Counted from the stretch's first letter, positions 46,371 to 56,279 are shown. The stretch is DNA of 64,000 nt from Alkalicoccobacillus porphyridii (GCF_007293315.1 NZ_VLXZ01000001.1:558001-622000), one strand, 5' to 3'. Notes: a model not told the origin generated them from the sequence alone. A program made the numbers and translations.

Positions 46371-46891
46371 CGTCTGTTGTTATTTCTTATACGCTTTTTT
46401 CTACGATTACTTCTCCAGCTTAGCCATCCTACCATAAATAGAATTCCAATAGCTCCGCCAACAGTATCGATAATGACATCTCCAATTAATCCTTGGCGAT
46501 CCTCACTGAAATATTGTCTTAACTCATCAATGCATGCATAGGTAAATACCGTAATCAGTGTAATAAGTGCAGCCCAACGAACTGACACAAAAAAAGCAAG
46601 CAATCGTGTAGCAAGAAAACCAATCGCTGCAAACACAGTGAGATGGGAGGCTTTACGGATAAAAAACTCCAGAAACCCTGCTACCCCACTTGCCTCGATG
46701 CTTCGTTCGTACCCTCCATAGGTAAAGGAGATCCTGCTAAGAAAGGTGTTCTCTAGCCAATGAATCGGTAATTTATTTAATGTTGGTCGCAAATCCTGAT
46801 GTGAGTAAGGCTGAGAAGTTGAATAAAAAATGAGCCCAATGACTCCAAGAAGCAGAGCAGTTGTGAGGAGCATCTTAGTTTTCTCTTGCAA
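46358..46891 (-). CDS. VanZ-family membrane protein
   Basis: The 177-residue protein has four hydrophobic segments and the VanZ pattern FIRKASHLTVFAAIGFLATR, ACIDELRQYFSEDRQGLIGDVIIDTVGGAIG. Most VanZ-like proteins outside vancomycin operons are of unknown function; some alter sensitivity to lipoglycopeptides. It stands alone between the lipoproteins and YkyA. The TTG start is supported only by a weak ribosome site; an ATG six codons inside is possible. Confidence 0.85.
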   Translation of the reverse strand: MQEKTKMLLTTALLLGVIGLIFYSTSQPYSHQDLRPTLNKLPIHWLENTFLSRISFTYGGYERSIEASGVAGFLEFFIRKASHLTVFAAIGFLATRLLAFFVSVRWAALITLITVFTYACIDELRQYFSEDRQGLIGDVIIDTVGGAIGILFMVGWLSWRSNRRKKRIRNNNRRSAS

Positions 46892-46978
46892 GGAATCACC
46901 GTTCTTTCTTTCTTCTTATATAAAATAAGATTGTAGCATTATTTTCCATAAACAACAATGCTAGATTTTCTCAATATC

Positions 46979-47956
46979 CTAGACAGCCCTCTGCTTGATC
47001 TCTTCAATGATTTGTTCTTTTTCCTCTTTTTTTGTTTCTATTTCCTGTGCCAGTTGGTTTAGTCTCTCAACGGTGTCCTGTGCAAGCAATTCATTGCCTG
47101 CATCCACGCTGCTATATAAAAGAAGATTTAAATCAAGGAATTCCTGTGCTTCCTCATAGAGAAAATCGTAAAGGTCTTCAGCCTCATTTGGATAGGGTTG
47201 ATTAAGAAAAGCTTGGACAATCGCACGTTGTTGATCCACAGCTTCTAATATATCCTGCCGCTCCTCTTCACTTATCTCTGACAGTCCAGTTTCTTCTATT
47301 ATATTTTTATATTCTTCCAACCATATTTCTTCCTCCATAAACTGTTCCATGTGCTCATGAAAAAGTCCCACATAACCATCAATTTGCATACCTACAAGTA
47401 CAGCCTTTAGATCGCGAACGGAATAATCCTTATCATGAAGTAGCTCACGGTAAGGGGATAAGTTCGTGGACCGATCATTCTCTTCTACTTTTTCCTGATA
47501 TTCCTCTAGCTGTTGATCATATTTTTCGATGGTTTGAGCAAAATCATCGACACGCTCTAACAATTCATCATCTGCTAAAGATTGCTCGCCCACCGTTACA
47601 ATCTCTTCATGGTTACTCTTTAAATAGAGGAGTTGGATATGGAGCTCCAGATATGCTTCTGGTACTCCATCCTCCGTTGTACGATCTATAAAAGCCGTCA
47701 TGGATTCATCCAACTGGTCCTGCTTTTCTTCTATATGCAATAAGGAATTAACGTAATGGCCATCCTCCATTAACCCATTAAAAAGACGGATTACAGCATC
47801 CTGCGTTTGTGCCAGCTCTTCTTCCACCTGCGTCAAATGCTCTACATATTCATGCTCCCATTCTGCTTGCTCAGCAGGCTTGTCCGTGTTACAGCCTGTT
47901 GCTAAAAGTAGGACAGCCGAAGTTGGAACAACCGCACGTAAAGTTAGCCTATCCAT
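46979..47956 (-). CDS. ykyA: YkyA-like cell-wall-binding lipoprotein
   Basis: The 325-residue protein has a signal peptide with lipobox LLATGC (cysteine 22) and a long, charged, almost wholly helical mature part (EEKQDQLDESMTAFIDRT, FAQTIEKYDQQLEEYQEK) predicted to form coiled coils. Length and layout match the YkyA family of Bacillus, described as a putative cell-wall binding lipoprotein. Its precise role is unknown. The name is a family-level match. Confidence 0.7.
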   Translation of the reverse strand: MDRLTLRAVVPTSAVLLLATGCNTDKPAEQAEWEHEYVEHLTQVEEELAQTQDAVIRLFNGLMEDGHYVNSLLHIEEKQDQLDESMTAFIDRTTEDGVPEAYLELHIQLLYLKSNHEEIVTVGEQSLADDELLERVDDFAQTIEKYDQQLEEYQEKVEENDRSTNLSPYRELLHDKDYSVRDLKAVLVGMQIDGYVGLFHEHMEQFMEEEIWLEEYKNIIEETGLSEISEEERQDILEAVDQQRAIVQAFLNQPYPNEAEDLYDFLYEEAQEFLDLNLLLYSSVDAGNELLAQDTVERLNQLAQEIETKKEEKEQIIEEIKQRAV

Positions 47957-48058
47957 TCAATCACACCTTTTCTTGCCGACTTCAATACATGATATCAATT
48001 ATTGCATAGTTATGGTGATAATATCCATCTAACTCTGTCTATTACGTGAAATGTAAGC

Positions 48059-48097
48059 AAAAAAAGCAGAACCCTCTCCAAAAAGGTTCTACTTTTT
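48059..48097 (-). terminator. Intrinsic terminator of the universal stress protein gene
   Basis: AAAAAGTAGAACC / GGTTCTGCTTTTT on the minus strand pair with one mismatch and run into seven T. Confidence 0.8.
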
Positions 48098-48100
48098 ATA

Positions 48101-48520
48101 TTATCGAACAATCAGTACAGGAATCTTGGCATGCTTAGCTAGCTTATGGCTGACACTTCCAAGCACTAAGGTTTGTAGCTCATTACGCCCACGACTTCCG
48201 ACAACTAAGCAATCGTATTCATGGTCCTTTAGATGAAGCATCACCATACGAGCTGGCTCGCCTCTTAAATAGAAGCTACCTGCCGACACACCCTGCGCCT
48301 CCAAAAACTCTAAACTCTCTGCAAGCATTTTTTTTGCTAGTGCATCCGCCTCTGCATTGTCACTGTATAGAAAGACTTCTGAATGTCCTCGCACATCGAC
48401 ACAGTACACCAAGTCAATGTGAACCTCGGATTTATATGGCTGTATCATATCTACAGCCTTTATTAATCCTCGTTTTGCATGCTTTGATCCGTCCGTTGCT
48501 ACCAGTATGCGTTTAAACAT
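48101..48520 (-). CDS. UspA-family universal stress protein
   Basis: The 139-residue protein starts FKRILVATDGSKHAKRG and ends with the nucleotide-binding motif VVGSRGRNELQTLVLGSVSHKLAKHAKIPVL split here only by its natural order (G-x-R-G then S/V). This is the ATP-binding class of UspA. It is cytoplasmic and usually induced by stress or stationary phase. GGAGGG precedes the ATG. Confidence 0.93.
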   Translation of the reverse strand: MFKRILVATDGSKHAKRGLIKAVDMIQPYKSEVHIDLVYCVDVRGHSEVFLYSDNAEADALAKKMLAESLEFLEAQGVSAGSFYLRGEPARMVMLHLKDHEYDCLVVGSRGRNELQTLVLGSVSHKLAKHAKIPVLIVR

Positions 48521-48654
48521 ATGTCAAACCCTCCATCGCTGTTTAGGTGATAGACTGGCCAGTTAGTGTACTATACCCGTTTTTCTGACCTTTAACACTC
48601 TGCTTATACAAGAGAGTCTTGCCTTTATGCGTGGGAGATATGCAAAATGGACCT

Positions 48655-48840
48655 TTATATCGAGGCCATAGCTGAATGGCGCCGCTACAGGAGAACCCTA
48701 CGCTTTCCGCGGGAACGGCCTCAGCCCTCGAAGTGGAAAACCACCCCTTCGATGTCTTCAGACACGTTCTGTTCCGCAGGAGTCTACGGGTTCTCCTTCC
48801 GCTAATGATCTGATCAAACAAATGACATTTAACAAAATGA
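48655..48840. repeat. MITE-like element, copy D (core)
   Basis: The core has the paired arms AGGAGAACCC and GGGTTCTCCT, the inner TCGAAGTGG-type hairpin and the ATGATCTGATCAAACAAATGA-like tail seen in copies A and C. Recognisable terminal CACTGAAAA motifs are missing, although a CCCGGAGGTGTC stretch near 48886 resembles the right end of copy C. It fills most of the gap between uspA and the AbgT gene. Confidence 0.65.
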
Positions 48841-48941
48841 AAGCTAAGTTTTGTTGATATAAAAATTCAATATCATCCTGTAATTCCCGGAGGTGTCGTC
48901 CTTCCCATTTCGTACGCTTAATACGTTGAACCAAGAAAAAA

Positions 48942-50447
48942 TTAATCTAAAAACACTCCTCCGTCTGGTCCTACTGGGATGCCGAATAGGTAGAAAATGA
49001 TGATGAGTGTCGTCATTCCTACTAGTAGACAGATACTATAAGGAAGTGTATAAGAAATTAGCGATCCTAGTCCTGCGTCCTTTTGATACTTTCGCACAAA
49101 CTCTAATGTGATTAGTATATAAGGCGAAAGAGGTGTAATCATACTTGTCGAAGAATCTCCTACACGGTATGCCATTTGCGCAAAGGCGGGGTCATACCCT
49201 AGCTGGATAAACATCGGGATAAAGATGGGTGCAAAGATTGCCCATTGTCCGGAGCCACTCGTAATAATTAAATTTAACATGGACGTCATCAGAATAAATC
49301 CAATAATCAGTCCAATACCTGTAAAATTCATCGCCTCTAGAAATTCCGTTCCATTTACAGATACCCATAAGCCAATGCCTGACCATGCAAATAATGCGGT
49401 GAATTGGCTGATGAAGAAAACCAATACAATAAAATTACGCATACTACCTATCGCTTCACCCATGTATGCTGCAATATCTTTCATTCCGCTAATTTTGCCC
49501 ATTTTATACCCATAGGTCAAACCTAGTAACGCAAATAATACTAATAGATAGACGACAATTCCATTTAATAGTGGTGAAGGAATTAGTCCTCCCTCTTCAT
49601 TCAAAAGGAAACTATTTGGTATAAATACACCAACGGCTATCACCGCCACATACACTAGGCCTACAATACCTGTTGCTTTTAACGCAGCCGTTTCCTCTTT
49701 TGTCACTGGCTCCGTAGATTCGTCCACTTCTCCCGTAAATTCCCCAAGCCTTGGCTCTGTTAACTTACGAGTAATCGTTCCACCAATCAATGTACATAGA
49801 AAAACTCCCGCCACCATGAAGTAATAGTTACTTATAGCTGAAACGGTTCCTTCAAGGCCAATCACACCCATGGCCTCATTCGTAATCCCTGCGAGTAAAG
49901 GCTCATTCGCCGTAATCACAACACCCGTCGCGTAACCACTCGCTACACCAACAAAACCAGTAATCACTCCAGCTACCGGGTGTTTACCTAGTGAATAATA
50001 AATAATTCCAGCCAGCGGTGGCACAATCAAAAACGCCGAGTCCGTACCAACTACAGCAAAGTTCCCTGTGAAAAAGACCGCATACGGGATCAACCAAACG
50101 GGTGCAGACATCATAAGCTTTTTAATCAAAGCCGTCAAAAGCCCGACTCGCTCAGCAAGTCCAATCCCAAGCATCATCACAAGCACCACACCAAGTGGTG
50201 CAAACCCCGTGAAGTTACTAACAAGTGAGCTCGTTATAAAATTAACACCCTCACCACTTAATAAGCTTTGAATCTCTGTTTCCTCACCCGTGCCCGGATT
50301 TATTACTGTTACCCCAAGCAACTGTAGAACAGTAGAAGTAGCAACCAATACCCCGATCAAAAGTAAAAAAATTGTAATTGGCTGAGGAAGCAAATTCCCA
50401 AGCCTCTCAATCACAGTTAACGTACGCTGTAGCATTCTGTTCATCAT
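48942..50447 (-). CDS. AbgT-family transporter
   Basis: The 501-residue protein has about eleven to thirteen membrane segments and AbgT family stretches such as VLVMMLGIGLAERVGLLTAL and RVGDSSTSMITPLSPYILI near the end. AbgT of E. coli takes up p-aminobenzoyl-glutamate; others export sulfonamides or transport dicarboxylate-like solutes. Substrate here is unknown and no abgA/abgB peptidase genes are adjacent. Its promoter region is duplicated upstream of the PRD-regulator/PTS operon. Confidence 0.88.
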   Translation of the reverse strand: MMNRMLQRTLTVIERLGNLLPQPITIFLLLIGVLVATSTVLQLLGVTVINPGTGEETEIQSLLSGEGVNFITSSLVSNFTGFAPLGVVLVMMLGIGLAERVGLLTALIKKLMMSAPVWLIPYAVFFTGNFAVVGTDSAFLIVPPLAGIIYYSLGKHPVAGVITGFVGVASGYATGVVITANEPLLAGITNEAMGVIGLEGTVSAISNYYFMVAGVFLCTLIGGTITRKLTEPRLGEFTGEVDESTEPVTKEETAALKATGIVGLVYVAVIAVGVFIPNSFLLNEEGGLIPSPLLNGIVVYLLVLFALLGLTYGYKMGKISGMKDIAAYMGEAIGSMRNFIVLVFFISQFTALFAWSGIGLWVSVNGTEFLEAMNFTGIGLIIGFILMTSMLNLIITSGSGQWAIFAPIFIPMFIQLGYDPAFAQMAYRVGDSSTSMITPLSPYILITLEFVRKYQKDAGLGSLISYTLPYSICLLVGMTTLIIIFYLFGIPVGPDGGVFLD

Positions 50448-50456
50448 GTTGTCCCG

Positions 50457-50554
50457 GCACCCTTCACTTCTGTAAAATAAATGTTAAAATATCAAACATT
50501 CAAATAATTTAATCAATGGATACTATTCTAGCGGGTGGGCGGGGAGATTGCAAG
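50457..50554 (-). promoter_or_regulatory. Duplicated 98-bp control region upstream of the AbgT gene
   Basis: This 98-base block aligns without gaps with 60093-60190, about 81 of 98 positions being identical by hand count. It contains TTGATT, a 17-base spacer and GATATT as a plausible promoter, overlapped by the inverted repeat AATGTT-N9-AACATT. A shared regulator of the two loci is the simplest reading. Confidence 0.6.
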
Positions 50555-50603
50555 AATTTGTTGAGAAATAACACTTCTAAGGAAGAGGGGATTGTATGTA
50601 ATA

Positions 50604-50633
50604 GAAAAAGACCACTATAACGAGGTCTTTTTC
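50604..50633 (-). terminator. Intrinsic terminator of the inositol-phosphatase operon
   Basis: GAAAAAGACC / GGTCTTTTTC form a perfect ten-base stem that includes the stop codon of the phosphatase gene; the minus-strand 3' side is T-rich. Confidence 0.8.
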
Positions 50634-51376
50634 CAAAGTTGTTCTTTATTTTGAACATTGCCACACCACAAATCACTTTGATTTACATAATTTAATGGTT
50701 CGCCTGATAATTGAGTAAGCTCTACATCTGTCTCCTGCACTAAGACGGCTGCTCCTGCATAATCCCAAGGGTTAATCTTTGCCGTTACAAATCCATCGAG
50801 TTTACCAGCAGCGACATAGGCTAGCTCTATAGCTCCAACACCCATCATACGAATCCCTCGAACTTTAGAGCGTATATCATTTATGGAAGGTTGAAGGTCA
50901 AAAAAGCTATGATCAAAAGCGATAACTGCCTCATTTAAAGGAGTGCTCTGTTTCTTTTTAAGCAACGTGCCATTTAACCTGGCCCCTTTTCCTGCTTCAG
51001 CAGAGTAAAGGTCATTTTCATGTACGTCTAAAACATAGCCTAACACTGGCTTTCCATCAACCAAAACTCCTATTGAAATGGCGAAATGCTTTTGTTGATG
51101 CACAAAATTCATGGTGCCATCGATCGGATCAATAATCCAAACAGTTCCTGAAAGGTCCTTAGGCGGGGATGCCATTCCTTCCTCTCCGATAATATGGTCT
51201 TTCGGAAAGTTTAACTGGATTTGATTCACAAAGTAGGCTTCGACTAAACGATCGACGTTTGTTACTAAATCATTTGCATTGGCTTTCGTTTCTACTGTAA
51301 ACTCTTGAATTCTTTCATCAATTAATTGCTTTGCTTCGTTTAGAGTTTTCTCTATAAATGATTTATACGCTTCCAT
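50615..51376 (-). CDS. Inositol monophosphatase-family phosphatase
   Basis: The 253-residue protein has the family metal-site motifs: IIGEEGMAS, WIIDPIDGTMNFVHQ and, near the end, NPWDYAGAAVLVQE. Members remove phosphate from myo-inositol 1-phosphate, fructose 1,6-bisphosphate, PAP or similar small compounds. It is the last gene of an ABC importer operon (ten bases after the second binding protein), which suggests that it dephosphorylates the imported compound in the cytoplasm. Confidence 0.92.
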   Translation of the reverse strand: MEAYKSFIEKTLNEAKQLIDERIQEFTVETKANANDLVTNVDRLVEAYFVNQIQLNFPKDHIIGEEGMASPPKDLSGTVWIIDPIDGTMNFVHQQKHFAISIGVLVDGKPVLGYVLDVHENDLYSAEAGKGARLNGTLLKKKQSTPLNEAVIAFDHSFFDLQPSINDIRSKVRGIRMMGVGAIELAYVAAGKLDGFVTAKINPWDYAGAAVLVQETDVELTQLSGEPLNYVNQSDLWCGNVQNKEQLWKKTSL

Positions 51377-51385
51377 CCTAGCCCC

Positions 51386-52387
51386 CTAATTATCTACCTT
51401 CGTCCATTCTTGAAACTGACTAATCCAATTTTGTCTTTCGGTGCTTGATTGGGCGTGATCAGGATCAATGACTAATAAATCCGCTGGATCAATGGCTTGT
51501 TCAGGCTGAATGGCTGAATGATTGGTTAAATACTGATAGCTTCCAACCCGCTTGCCTATTTCTTGAGCCTCTATAGATAACGCCCAGTCCACAAACAGTT
51601 TAGCTTGCTCAGGATTCTTCGTTGTCTGACTGATGGCCACCGCTCCGACTTCATACATTGTTGGTTCTGTTGGGTAAATAATCACTAATTCGTTATAGCC
51701 CTCATGCTTTAAACGCATGGCATCATGAGCGAACATAATGGTCGCTGCACCTTTTTTTGATCCAATAACTCTACCAGGTGAAATACCCGTTGATGCGTAG
51801 TCAGAGACATTTGTGTCAATGTTCTCCACAACTGAACGTGTCCGTGACTCTCCATACAATTGGTGTAGCATCGTTAACGTTAAATAGCCCGTACCTGTAA
51901 TTCGAGGATCAGGAAGAGTGAGCCAACCTTTATACTCTACACGTTGTAAATCTGTCCATCTTTTGGGCAACTCTACTCCTTGTTCTAGATGCCATTGGCG
52001 ATTCGCAACAAGGGCTAATACACTAACATAAACTCCCGTCCAGTTTCCATCCGCATCATAGTATAAGGGATCAATGTCTTTCCTTTTTTCTGAACGATAT
52101 GGCATGAGTAGCCCTTCACGCTTCGCTTCTTCAAATAATACTGAAGGACCACCATACCAAACATCAATCTTTGTTTCTCCTTCTTCCAATAGCTGAAGGA
52201 TTTTTCCATTACTGAGTCGTTTAAACACAACCTGAATTCCCGTATCCCGCTCGAATTGTTCAAATGCCTTTATTGCATGGGCATCATCCATCCCGGCATA
52301 GATGTAGAGAACATCTTTTGACTCTTGCACCTGACAAGAGGATAAAATAAGAATGATTAGCACATAAATACAGACTTTTCCTCTCAC
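51386..52387 (-). CDS. Second 'iron-type' solute-binding lipoprotein
   Basis: The 333-residue protein has a signal peptide with lipobox LILSSC (cysteine 18) and a family 1/AfuA-like fold (LYIYAGMDDAHAIKAFEQFE, WYGGPSVLFEEAKREGLL). It resembles the first binding protein of the same operon (55229-56245) through SPGRVIGSKKGAATIMFAHD versus APGRMVGLNEAGAGILFAHD. The tyrosine cluster that holds Fe3+ in FbpA proteins is not obvious. The GTG start follows AGAGGAGG. Confidence 0.85.
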   Translation of the reverse strand: MRGKVCIYVLIILILSSCQVQESKDVLYIYAGMDDAHAIKAFEQFERDTGIQVVFKRLSNGKILQLLEEGETKIDVWYGGPSVLFEEAKREGLLMPYRSEKRKDIDPLYYDADGNWTGVYVSVLALVANRQWHLEQGVELPKRWTDLQRVEYKGWLTLPDPRITGTGYLTLTMLHQLYGESRTRSVVENIDTNVSDYASTGISPGRVIGSKKGAATIMFAHDAMRLKHEGYNELVIIYPTEPTMYEVGAVAISQTTKNPEQAKLFVDWALSIEAQEIGKRVGSYQYLTNHSAIQPEQAIDPADLLVIDPDHAQSSTERQNWISQFQEWTKVDN

Positions 52388-52405
52388 AATATCCTCCTCT
52401 CTCTT

Positions 52406-53485
52406 TTAGGAAGCAGGTACAACATGCAAGGACTGCTGAGAAAAGCGGACCGAGACCTCATCTCCTGCTGAATATGTTTTCTTTCCACCAGGATCAGCTA
52501 CAATCGCGTATAGTGAGACTCCACCATATTCAACCTCATACTCTTGAATATGACCCATAAATACACTCTTTGTCACTTTTGCTTTTTCTGTGCCCTGTTC
52601 ATCAATGATAATGGCTTCAGGACGAACAACAATAGAGACGGGTTGTCCTTCTCTAAATGAAAGAGCATTATCCTGATAAACATCCAATTTTGTATCCTTG
52701 GTTTGAACGGTTAGCATGTCATCCGATTGGCTCTCTACCTTTCCATCTAAGAAATTCGCTGTTCCAATAAAATCGGATACAAACTTAGATGTTGGTTGTT
52801 GATAGATTTCCATTGGGGTTCCTACCTGTTCAATCTTACCCGCGTTCATGACAACAATTTGATCACTTAAACTCATTGCTTCACTTTGATCGTGTGTAAC
52901 ATATACAGCCGTAATACCAAGCTTTTTTTGAATTCGACGTATTTCATCTCTCATCGTAATTCGTAGTTTTGCATCTAAATTTGATAACGGCTCATCAAAT
53001 AGTAATACTCCTGGTTCCATGACCAACGCTCTTGCTAGTGCCACCCGTTGCTGCTGTCCACCAGATAATTGATTAGGCATACGGTTAGCATTAACATGGA
53101 GATTCATTATATCCATAATAGGCGTGACTCTTTTATCTATTTCTTGCTTCGAAAGCTTTTTTAATCTTAAGCCATAACAAATATTATCATAAACCGTCAT
53201 ATGCGGGAATAAGGCATAGGATTGAAAGACCATTGTACAATCTCGTTTATTAGCGGGAATTTGCTTTACATTTTCATCCCCAAAGAAGATATTTCCCTCA
53301 GACAAATCCTCAAAGCCTGCAATCATACGTAACGTGGTTGTTTTGCCGCAGCCTGATGGCCCAAGAAGGGTTGTGAATTGTCCTTCTTTAATATGAAGAT
53401 TAATATGATCAACTGCATGAGTAGACTTTCTTTGATCATCAGTAAAGGTTTTTGTAACATTTTCTAGTTTAACGGACTTAGCCAT
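52406..53485 (-). CDS. ABC importer ATPase (FbpC/PotA-like)
   Basis: The 359-residue ATPase shows Walker A GPSGCGKTTTLR, Q-loop VFQSYALFPHMTV, signature LSGGQQQRVALARAL, Walker B VLLFDEPLSNLD and switch His in VYVTHDQSEAMSL, followed by a C-terminal TOBE regulatory domain (residues about 280-355). It powers the permease encoded immediately upstream. The ATG at 53485 follows AGGAGG; the frame runs further upstream into the permease end but lacks a ribosome site there. Confidence 0.93.
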   Translation of the reverse strand: MAKSVKLENVTKTFTDDQRKSTHAVDHINLHIKEGQFTTLLGPSGCGKTTTLRMIAGFEDLSEGNIFFGDENVKQIPANKRDCTMVFQSYALFPHMTVYDNICYGLRLKKLSKQEIDKRVTPIMDIMNLHVNANRMPNQLSGGQQQRVALARALVMEPGVLLFDEPLSNLDAKLRITMRDEIRRIQKKLGITAVYVTHDQSEAMSLSDQIVVMNAGKIEQVGTPMEIYQQPTSKFVSDFIGTANFLDGKVESQSDDMLTVQTKDTKLDVYQDNALSFREGQPVSIVVRPEAIIIDEQGTEKAKVTKSVFMGHIQEYEVEYGGVSLYAIVADPGGKKTYSAGDEVSVRFSQQSLHVVPAS

Positions 53486-53498
53486 CTCTTCTTCCTCC

Positions 53499-55208
53499 TT
53501 AAAGGGATATACTATCCTGCGCTGCAACTTCCTTCACTTGGTCTTTCTTTCCTTTACGTGGGAAAGTCCACCGTTTCGTAAAGAGATTGGTTAACACGTT
53601 AAGGATGAGCATCGCAATAATCATCAAAATAATTAATAATGTACAATAGGCACTGGCTACACCAATTCTACCTGATTCAACTTGGGCTAAAATGGAAGCC
53701 GTGATTAAGTTATATTTTGCTGAAATCAAGAAGATAACGGCGCTCATCGCTGTCATACTTTTTACAAATGTGTAGACGAGTGAGCTAAAGAATGCTGGAC
53801 GAATAAGCGGAAGAACGATCGTAAAAAACGTTTTAGAGCCGCTTGCCCCTAAGTTTGTCGCTGCCTCTTCAATGGATGGATCAATTTGTTGAAGCGAGGT
53901 GACACCTGAGCGAATTCCAACAGGCATGGCACGAACGATAAAGGCTGCTATGATGATTAATGCTGTTCCTGTAATAGCTAAAGGAGCTTGGTTAAAGGCT
54001 AGAATATACGAAATCCCTATAACCGTCCCAGGAATGGCAATGGACATCATGCTTAACCCTTCCATCACTCGCTTACCGGCAAATCTCTGGCGTACAATTA
54101 AATACGCAAGAACCATAGCGAACAAACCTCCGATAGGGGTAGCGATGGCGGATAATTTAAATGTATCAATCACTGCCTTCTGACCTATAGAGAATACGTA
54201 TTGATAATGATCTAACGTAAAGCTATTGTTCACTCCCCAAAGTTGAATGAAAGAGCCAATGGGTACAAGAATATAAAAGAGTGCTACTGTTGCGGAAATC
54301 GCGTAACAAATCGTAATGACAGCTAAACGAAACGGTCCATCAGAAACAAGTCTTCTAGCCGATGTTGGTTTCCCTGTAACGGTGACATAGTTTTTCTTAC
54401 CTAACCAGAATTTCTGAATCGCATAGAGAATGACCGTAACAGAGAGCAAGAGCATAGCAAGCGCTGCACCTGATTGCATATTATAGCTTCCTACAGCTTG
54501 AAGATAGATTTCTCTTGCTACCGTGTTATAGTCTCCCCCGATTGTCATAGGGTTACCGAAATCAGCCATGGACTGGATGAATACAAGTAGAAATGCATTT
54601 CCGATACCAGGTAGAGATAGCGGTAAGGTGACTCGTGCAAAGGTCTGCCATTTGGTTGAACCCAGATTATCACTCGCTTCTTCAAGTGCTGGACTGATAG
54701 ATCGAAGCAATCCCGATAACACAAGAAAGGCTACTGGAAAGAACGTAAGCGTCTGCACTAAAATCAACCCATGAAGACCATAAATGTTTGCATTCTCAAT
54801 GCCTAATAGTGAGCTTGAAATAAATCCATTACGACCAAACAATAAAATAGCTGATAAAGCAATCACGAATGGTGGTGAGATAATAGGTAAAATAGCAATC
54901 CCATTAAACACCATTTTGAATGGAATCTTGACATAAGCAAAAACATAAGCGAAGAAATAGGCAATCGCTGTGGATAATACAGATACAATACTAGCTAATA
55001 AAATGGAATTGATGAGGGAGCTTGATAGCTGCCCCCCCGATAAAACACGTTTATAGCCCTCAAATGAAAGTTCTTGATTGGAAATGAAGCTCGCTAAGAA
55101 TATCTGAACGAGCGGATAGGCAATAAAAACAATCAGGCAGGCCATAATTAGAACAATTAGGATAAGCCTTAATGGCTGTTTAAATAAGTCTTGTACTTTG
55201 GCTTTCAC
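53499..55208 (-). CDS. Fused two-domain ABC importer permease (FbpB-like)
   Basis: The 569-residue membrane protein is a tandem of two permease halves with about twelve membrane segments. Each half carries an EAA loop: SPALEEASDNLGSTKWQTF in the first and DPSIEEAATNLGASGSKTF in the second. Such fused permeases serve the Fe3+/thiamine/phosphonate/hexose-phosphate group. GTG start after GGGTGGG. It lies between the first binding protein and the ATPase. Confidence 0.93.
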   Translation of the reverse strand: MKAKVQDLFKQPLRLILIVLIMACLIVFIAYPLVQIFLASFISNQELSFEGYKRVLSGGQLSSSLINSILLASIVSVLSTAIAYFFAYVFAYVKIPFKMVFNGIAILPIISPPFVIALSAILLFGRNGFISSSLLGIENANIYGLHGLILVQTLTFFPVAFLVLSGLLRSISPALEEASDNLGSTKWQTFARVTLPLSLPGIGNAFLLVFIQSMADFGNPMTIGGDYNTVAREIYLQAVGSYNMQSGAALAMLLLSVTVILYAIQKFWLGKKNYVTVTGKPTSARRLVSDGPFRLAVITICYAISATVALFYILVPIGSFIQLWGVNNSFTLDHYQYVFSIGQKAVIDTFKLSAIATPIGGLFAMVLAYLIVRQRFAGKRVMEGLSMMSIAIPGTVIGISYILAFNQAPLAITGTALIIIAAFIVRAMPVGIRSGVTSLQQIDPSIEEAATNLGASGSKTFFTIVLPLIRPAFFSSLVYTFVKSMTAMSAVIFLISAKYNLITASILAQVESGRIGVASAYCTLLIILMIIAMLILNVLTNLFTKRWTFPRKGKKDQVKEVAAQDSISL

Positions 55209-55228
55209 CTAAATCCCACCCTTCTATC

Positions 55229-56245
55229 TTAATTAATAATGTCACGTTCAAATCGATCAATGATATCTTGACGTCTATCACCAGCTTCAAGAGGATCTGA
55301 ATCTACAAGTGTTAACTCATCAAGCTTAACGGCTTCCTCTGGTTCTTCTGCATCTGGATGGGTTAAGTTCTGATAGTTACTTGTTGTTTGTCCAACTTCC
55401 TGGGCACTTGGTGATACAGACCAGTCGATGAATTGCTCTGCCAGTTCTTCATTTTTAGACCCTTCAATAATGGCAGATGAACCAATTTCAAAGCCTGTCC
55501 CTTCTTCTGGGAAAGAAAGCACAATGTCTTCAAATCCCTCTTCTTGATATTTAATAATATCGTGTGCAAATAGAATGCCTGCCCCTGCTTCATTTAGCCC
55601 AACCATACGACCAGGTGCGGATCCACTTGTTGTGTATTGTTGAATTTGCGGATGAAGCTGTTCTAAATAATCAAAACCTGGATCGTCTCCACCTTTAGAT
55701 TCTAAAATGGAATACAACGCCGTATAGGCTGTCCCAGAAGAGCTCGGATGTGCCATAACTAGTTCATTTTGATAAGCCGGATCAAGCAAATCATCCCAGC
55801 TTGTCGGGGCTTCTAGTCCGTTATCATCTAAGAAATTTTGGTTTGTTGCAAAGCCAATGACACCAACATAAACACCTGACCAATATCCTTCACTATCCTT
55901 ATATTCATCTGGAATCACGTCCGCTTCAGGTGATTGATAGGCATGAAGTAAGCCTTCCTTTTGAGCGGCAACGAATGTATCTGCGGGTCCTCCATACCAA
56001 ATATCAGCTTGAGGATTATTTTTCTCCGCTCGAATTTTAGCTAGAATTTCTCCAGCAGACATACGAACCATATTGACATCAATACCAGTTTCTTCTGTAA
56101 ATTTATCGATAGCTGCTACCGCGTGATCTTCTTGAAACCCTACATATACCGTTAAGGTGCCACCTGATTCGTCACCTTGTGAACAAGCTCCTAATGCAAG
56201 TAATCCAACAAGTCCACCTGCAAGCATCCAATGTTTTTTCATCAT
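55229..56245 (-). CDS. First 'iron-type' solute-binding lipoprotein
   Basis: The 338-residue protein has a signal peptide with lipobox LALGAC (cysteine about 21) and an AfuA/FbpA-like domain (TVYVGFQEDHAVAAIDKFTE, WYGGPADTFVAAQKEGLLHA). It is the first gene of the ABC operon and has a perfect cre upstream, unexpected for iron uptake. AfuA proteins of this fold are known to bind hexose phosphates. AAGGGGG precedes a double ATG; either may be used. Confidence 0.9.
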   Translation of the reverse strand: MMKKHWMLAGGLVGLLALGACSQGDESGGTLTVYVGFQEDHAVAAIDKFTEETGIDVNMVRMSAGEILAKIRAEKNNPQADIWYGGPADTFVAAQKEGLLHAYQSPEADVIPDEYKDSEGYWSGVYVGVIGFATNQNFLDDNGLEAPTSWDDLLDPAYQNELVMAHPSSSGTAYTALYSILESKGGDDPGFDYLEQLHPQIQQYTTSGSAPGRMVGLNEAGAGILFAHDIIKYQEEGFEDIVLSFPEEGTGFEIGSSAIIEGSKNEELAEQFIDWSVSPSAQEVGQTTSNYQNLTHPDAEEPEEAVKLDELTLVDSDPLEAGDRRQDIIDRFERDIIN

Positions 56246-56279
56246 TCTTACCCCCTTGTCTTTATAAACAAAGCATACT

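Noticed and set aside
48543-48821. Possible minus-strand protein between uspA and the AbgT gene
   Set aside because: It coincides with MITE copy D; similar frames occur in each copy and carry no conserved start or ribosome site.
51386-56245. Ferric iron uptake operon
   Set aside because: Family resemblance alone suggests it, but the perfect cre, the adjacent phosphatase and the lack of an evident Fur box or iron-binding tyrosine pair make a phosphorylated carbon substrate more likely.
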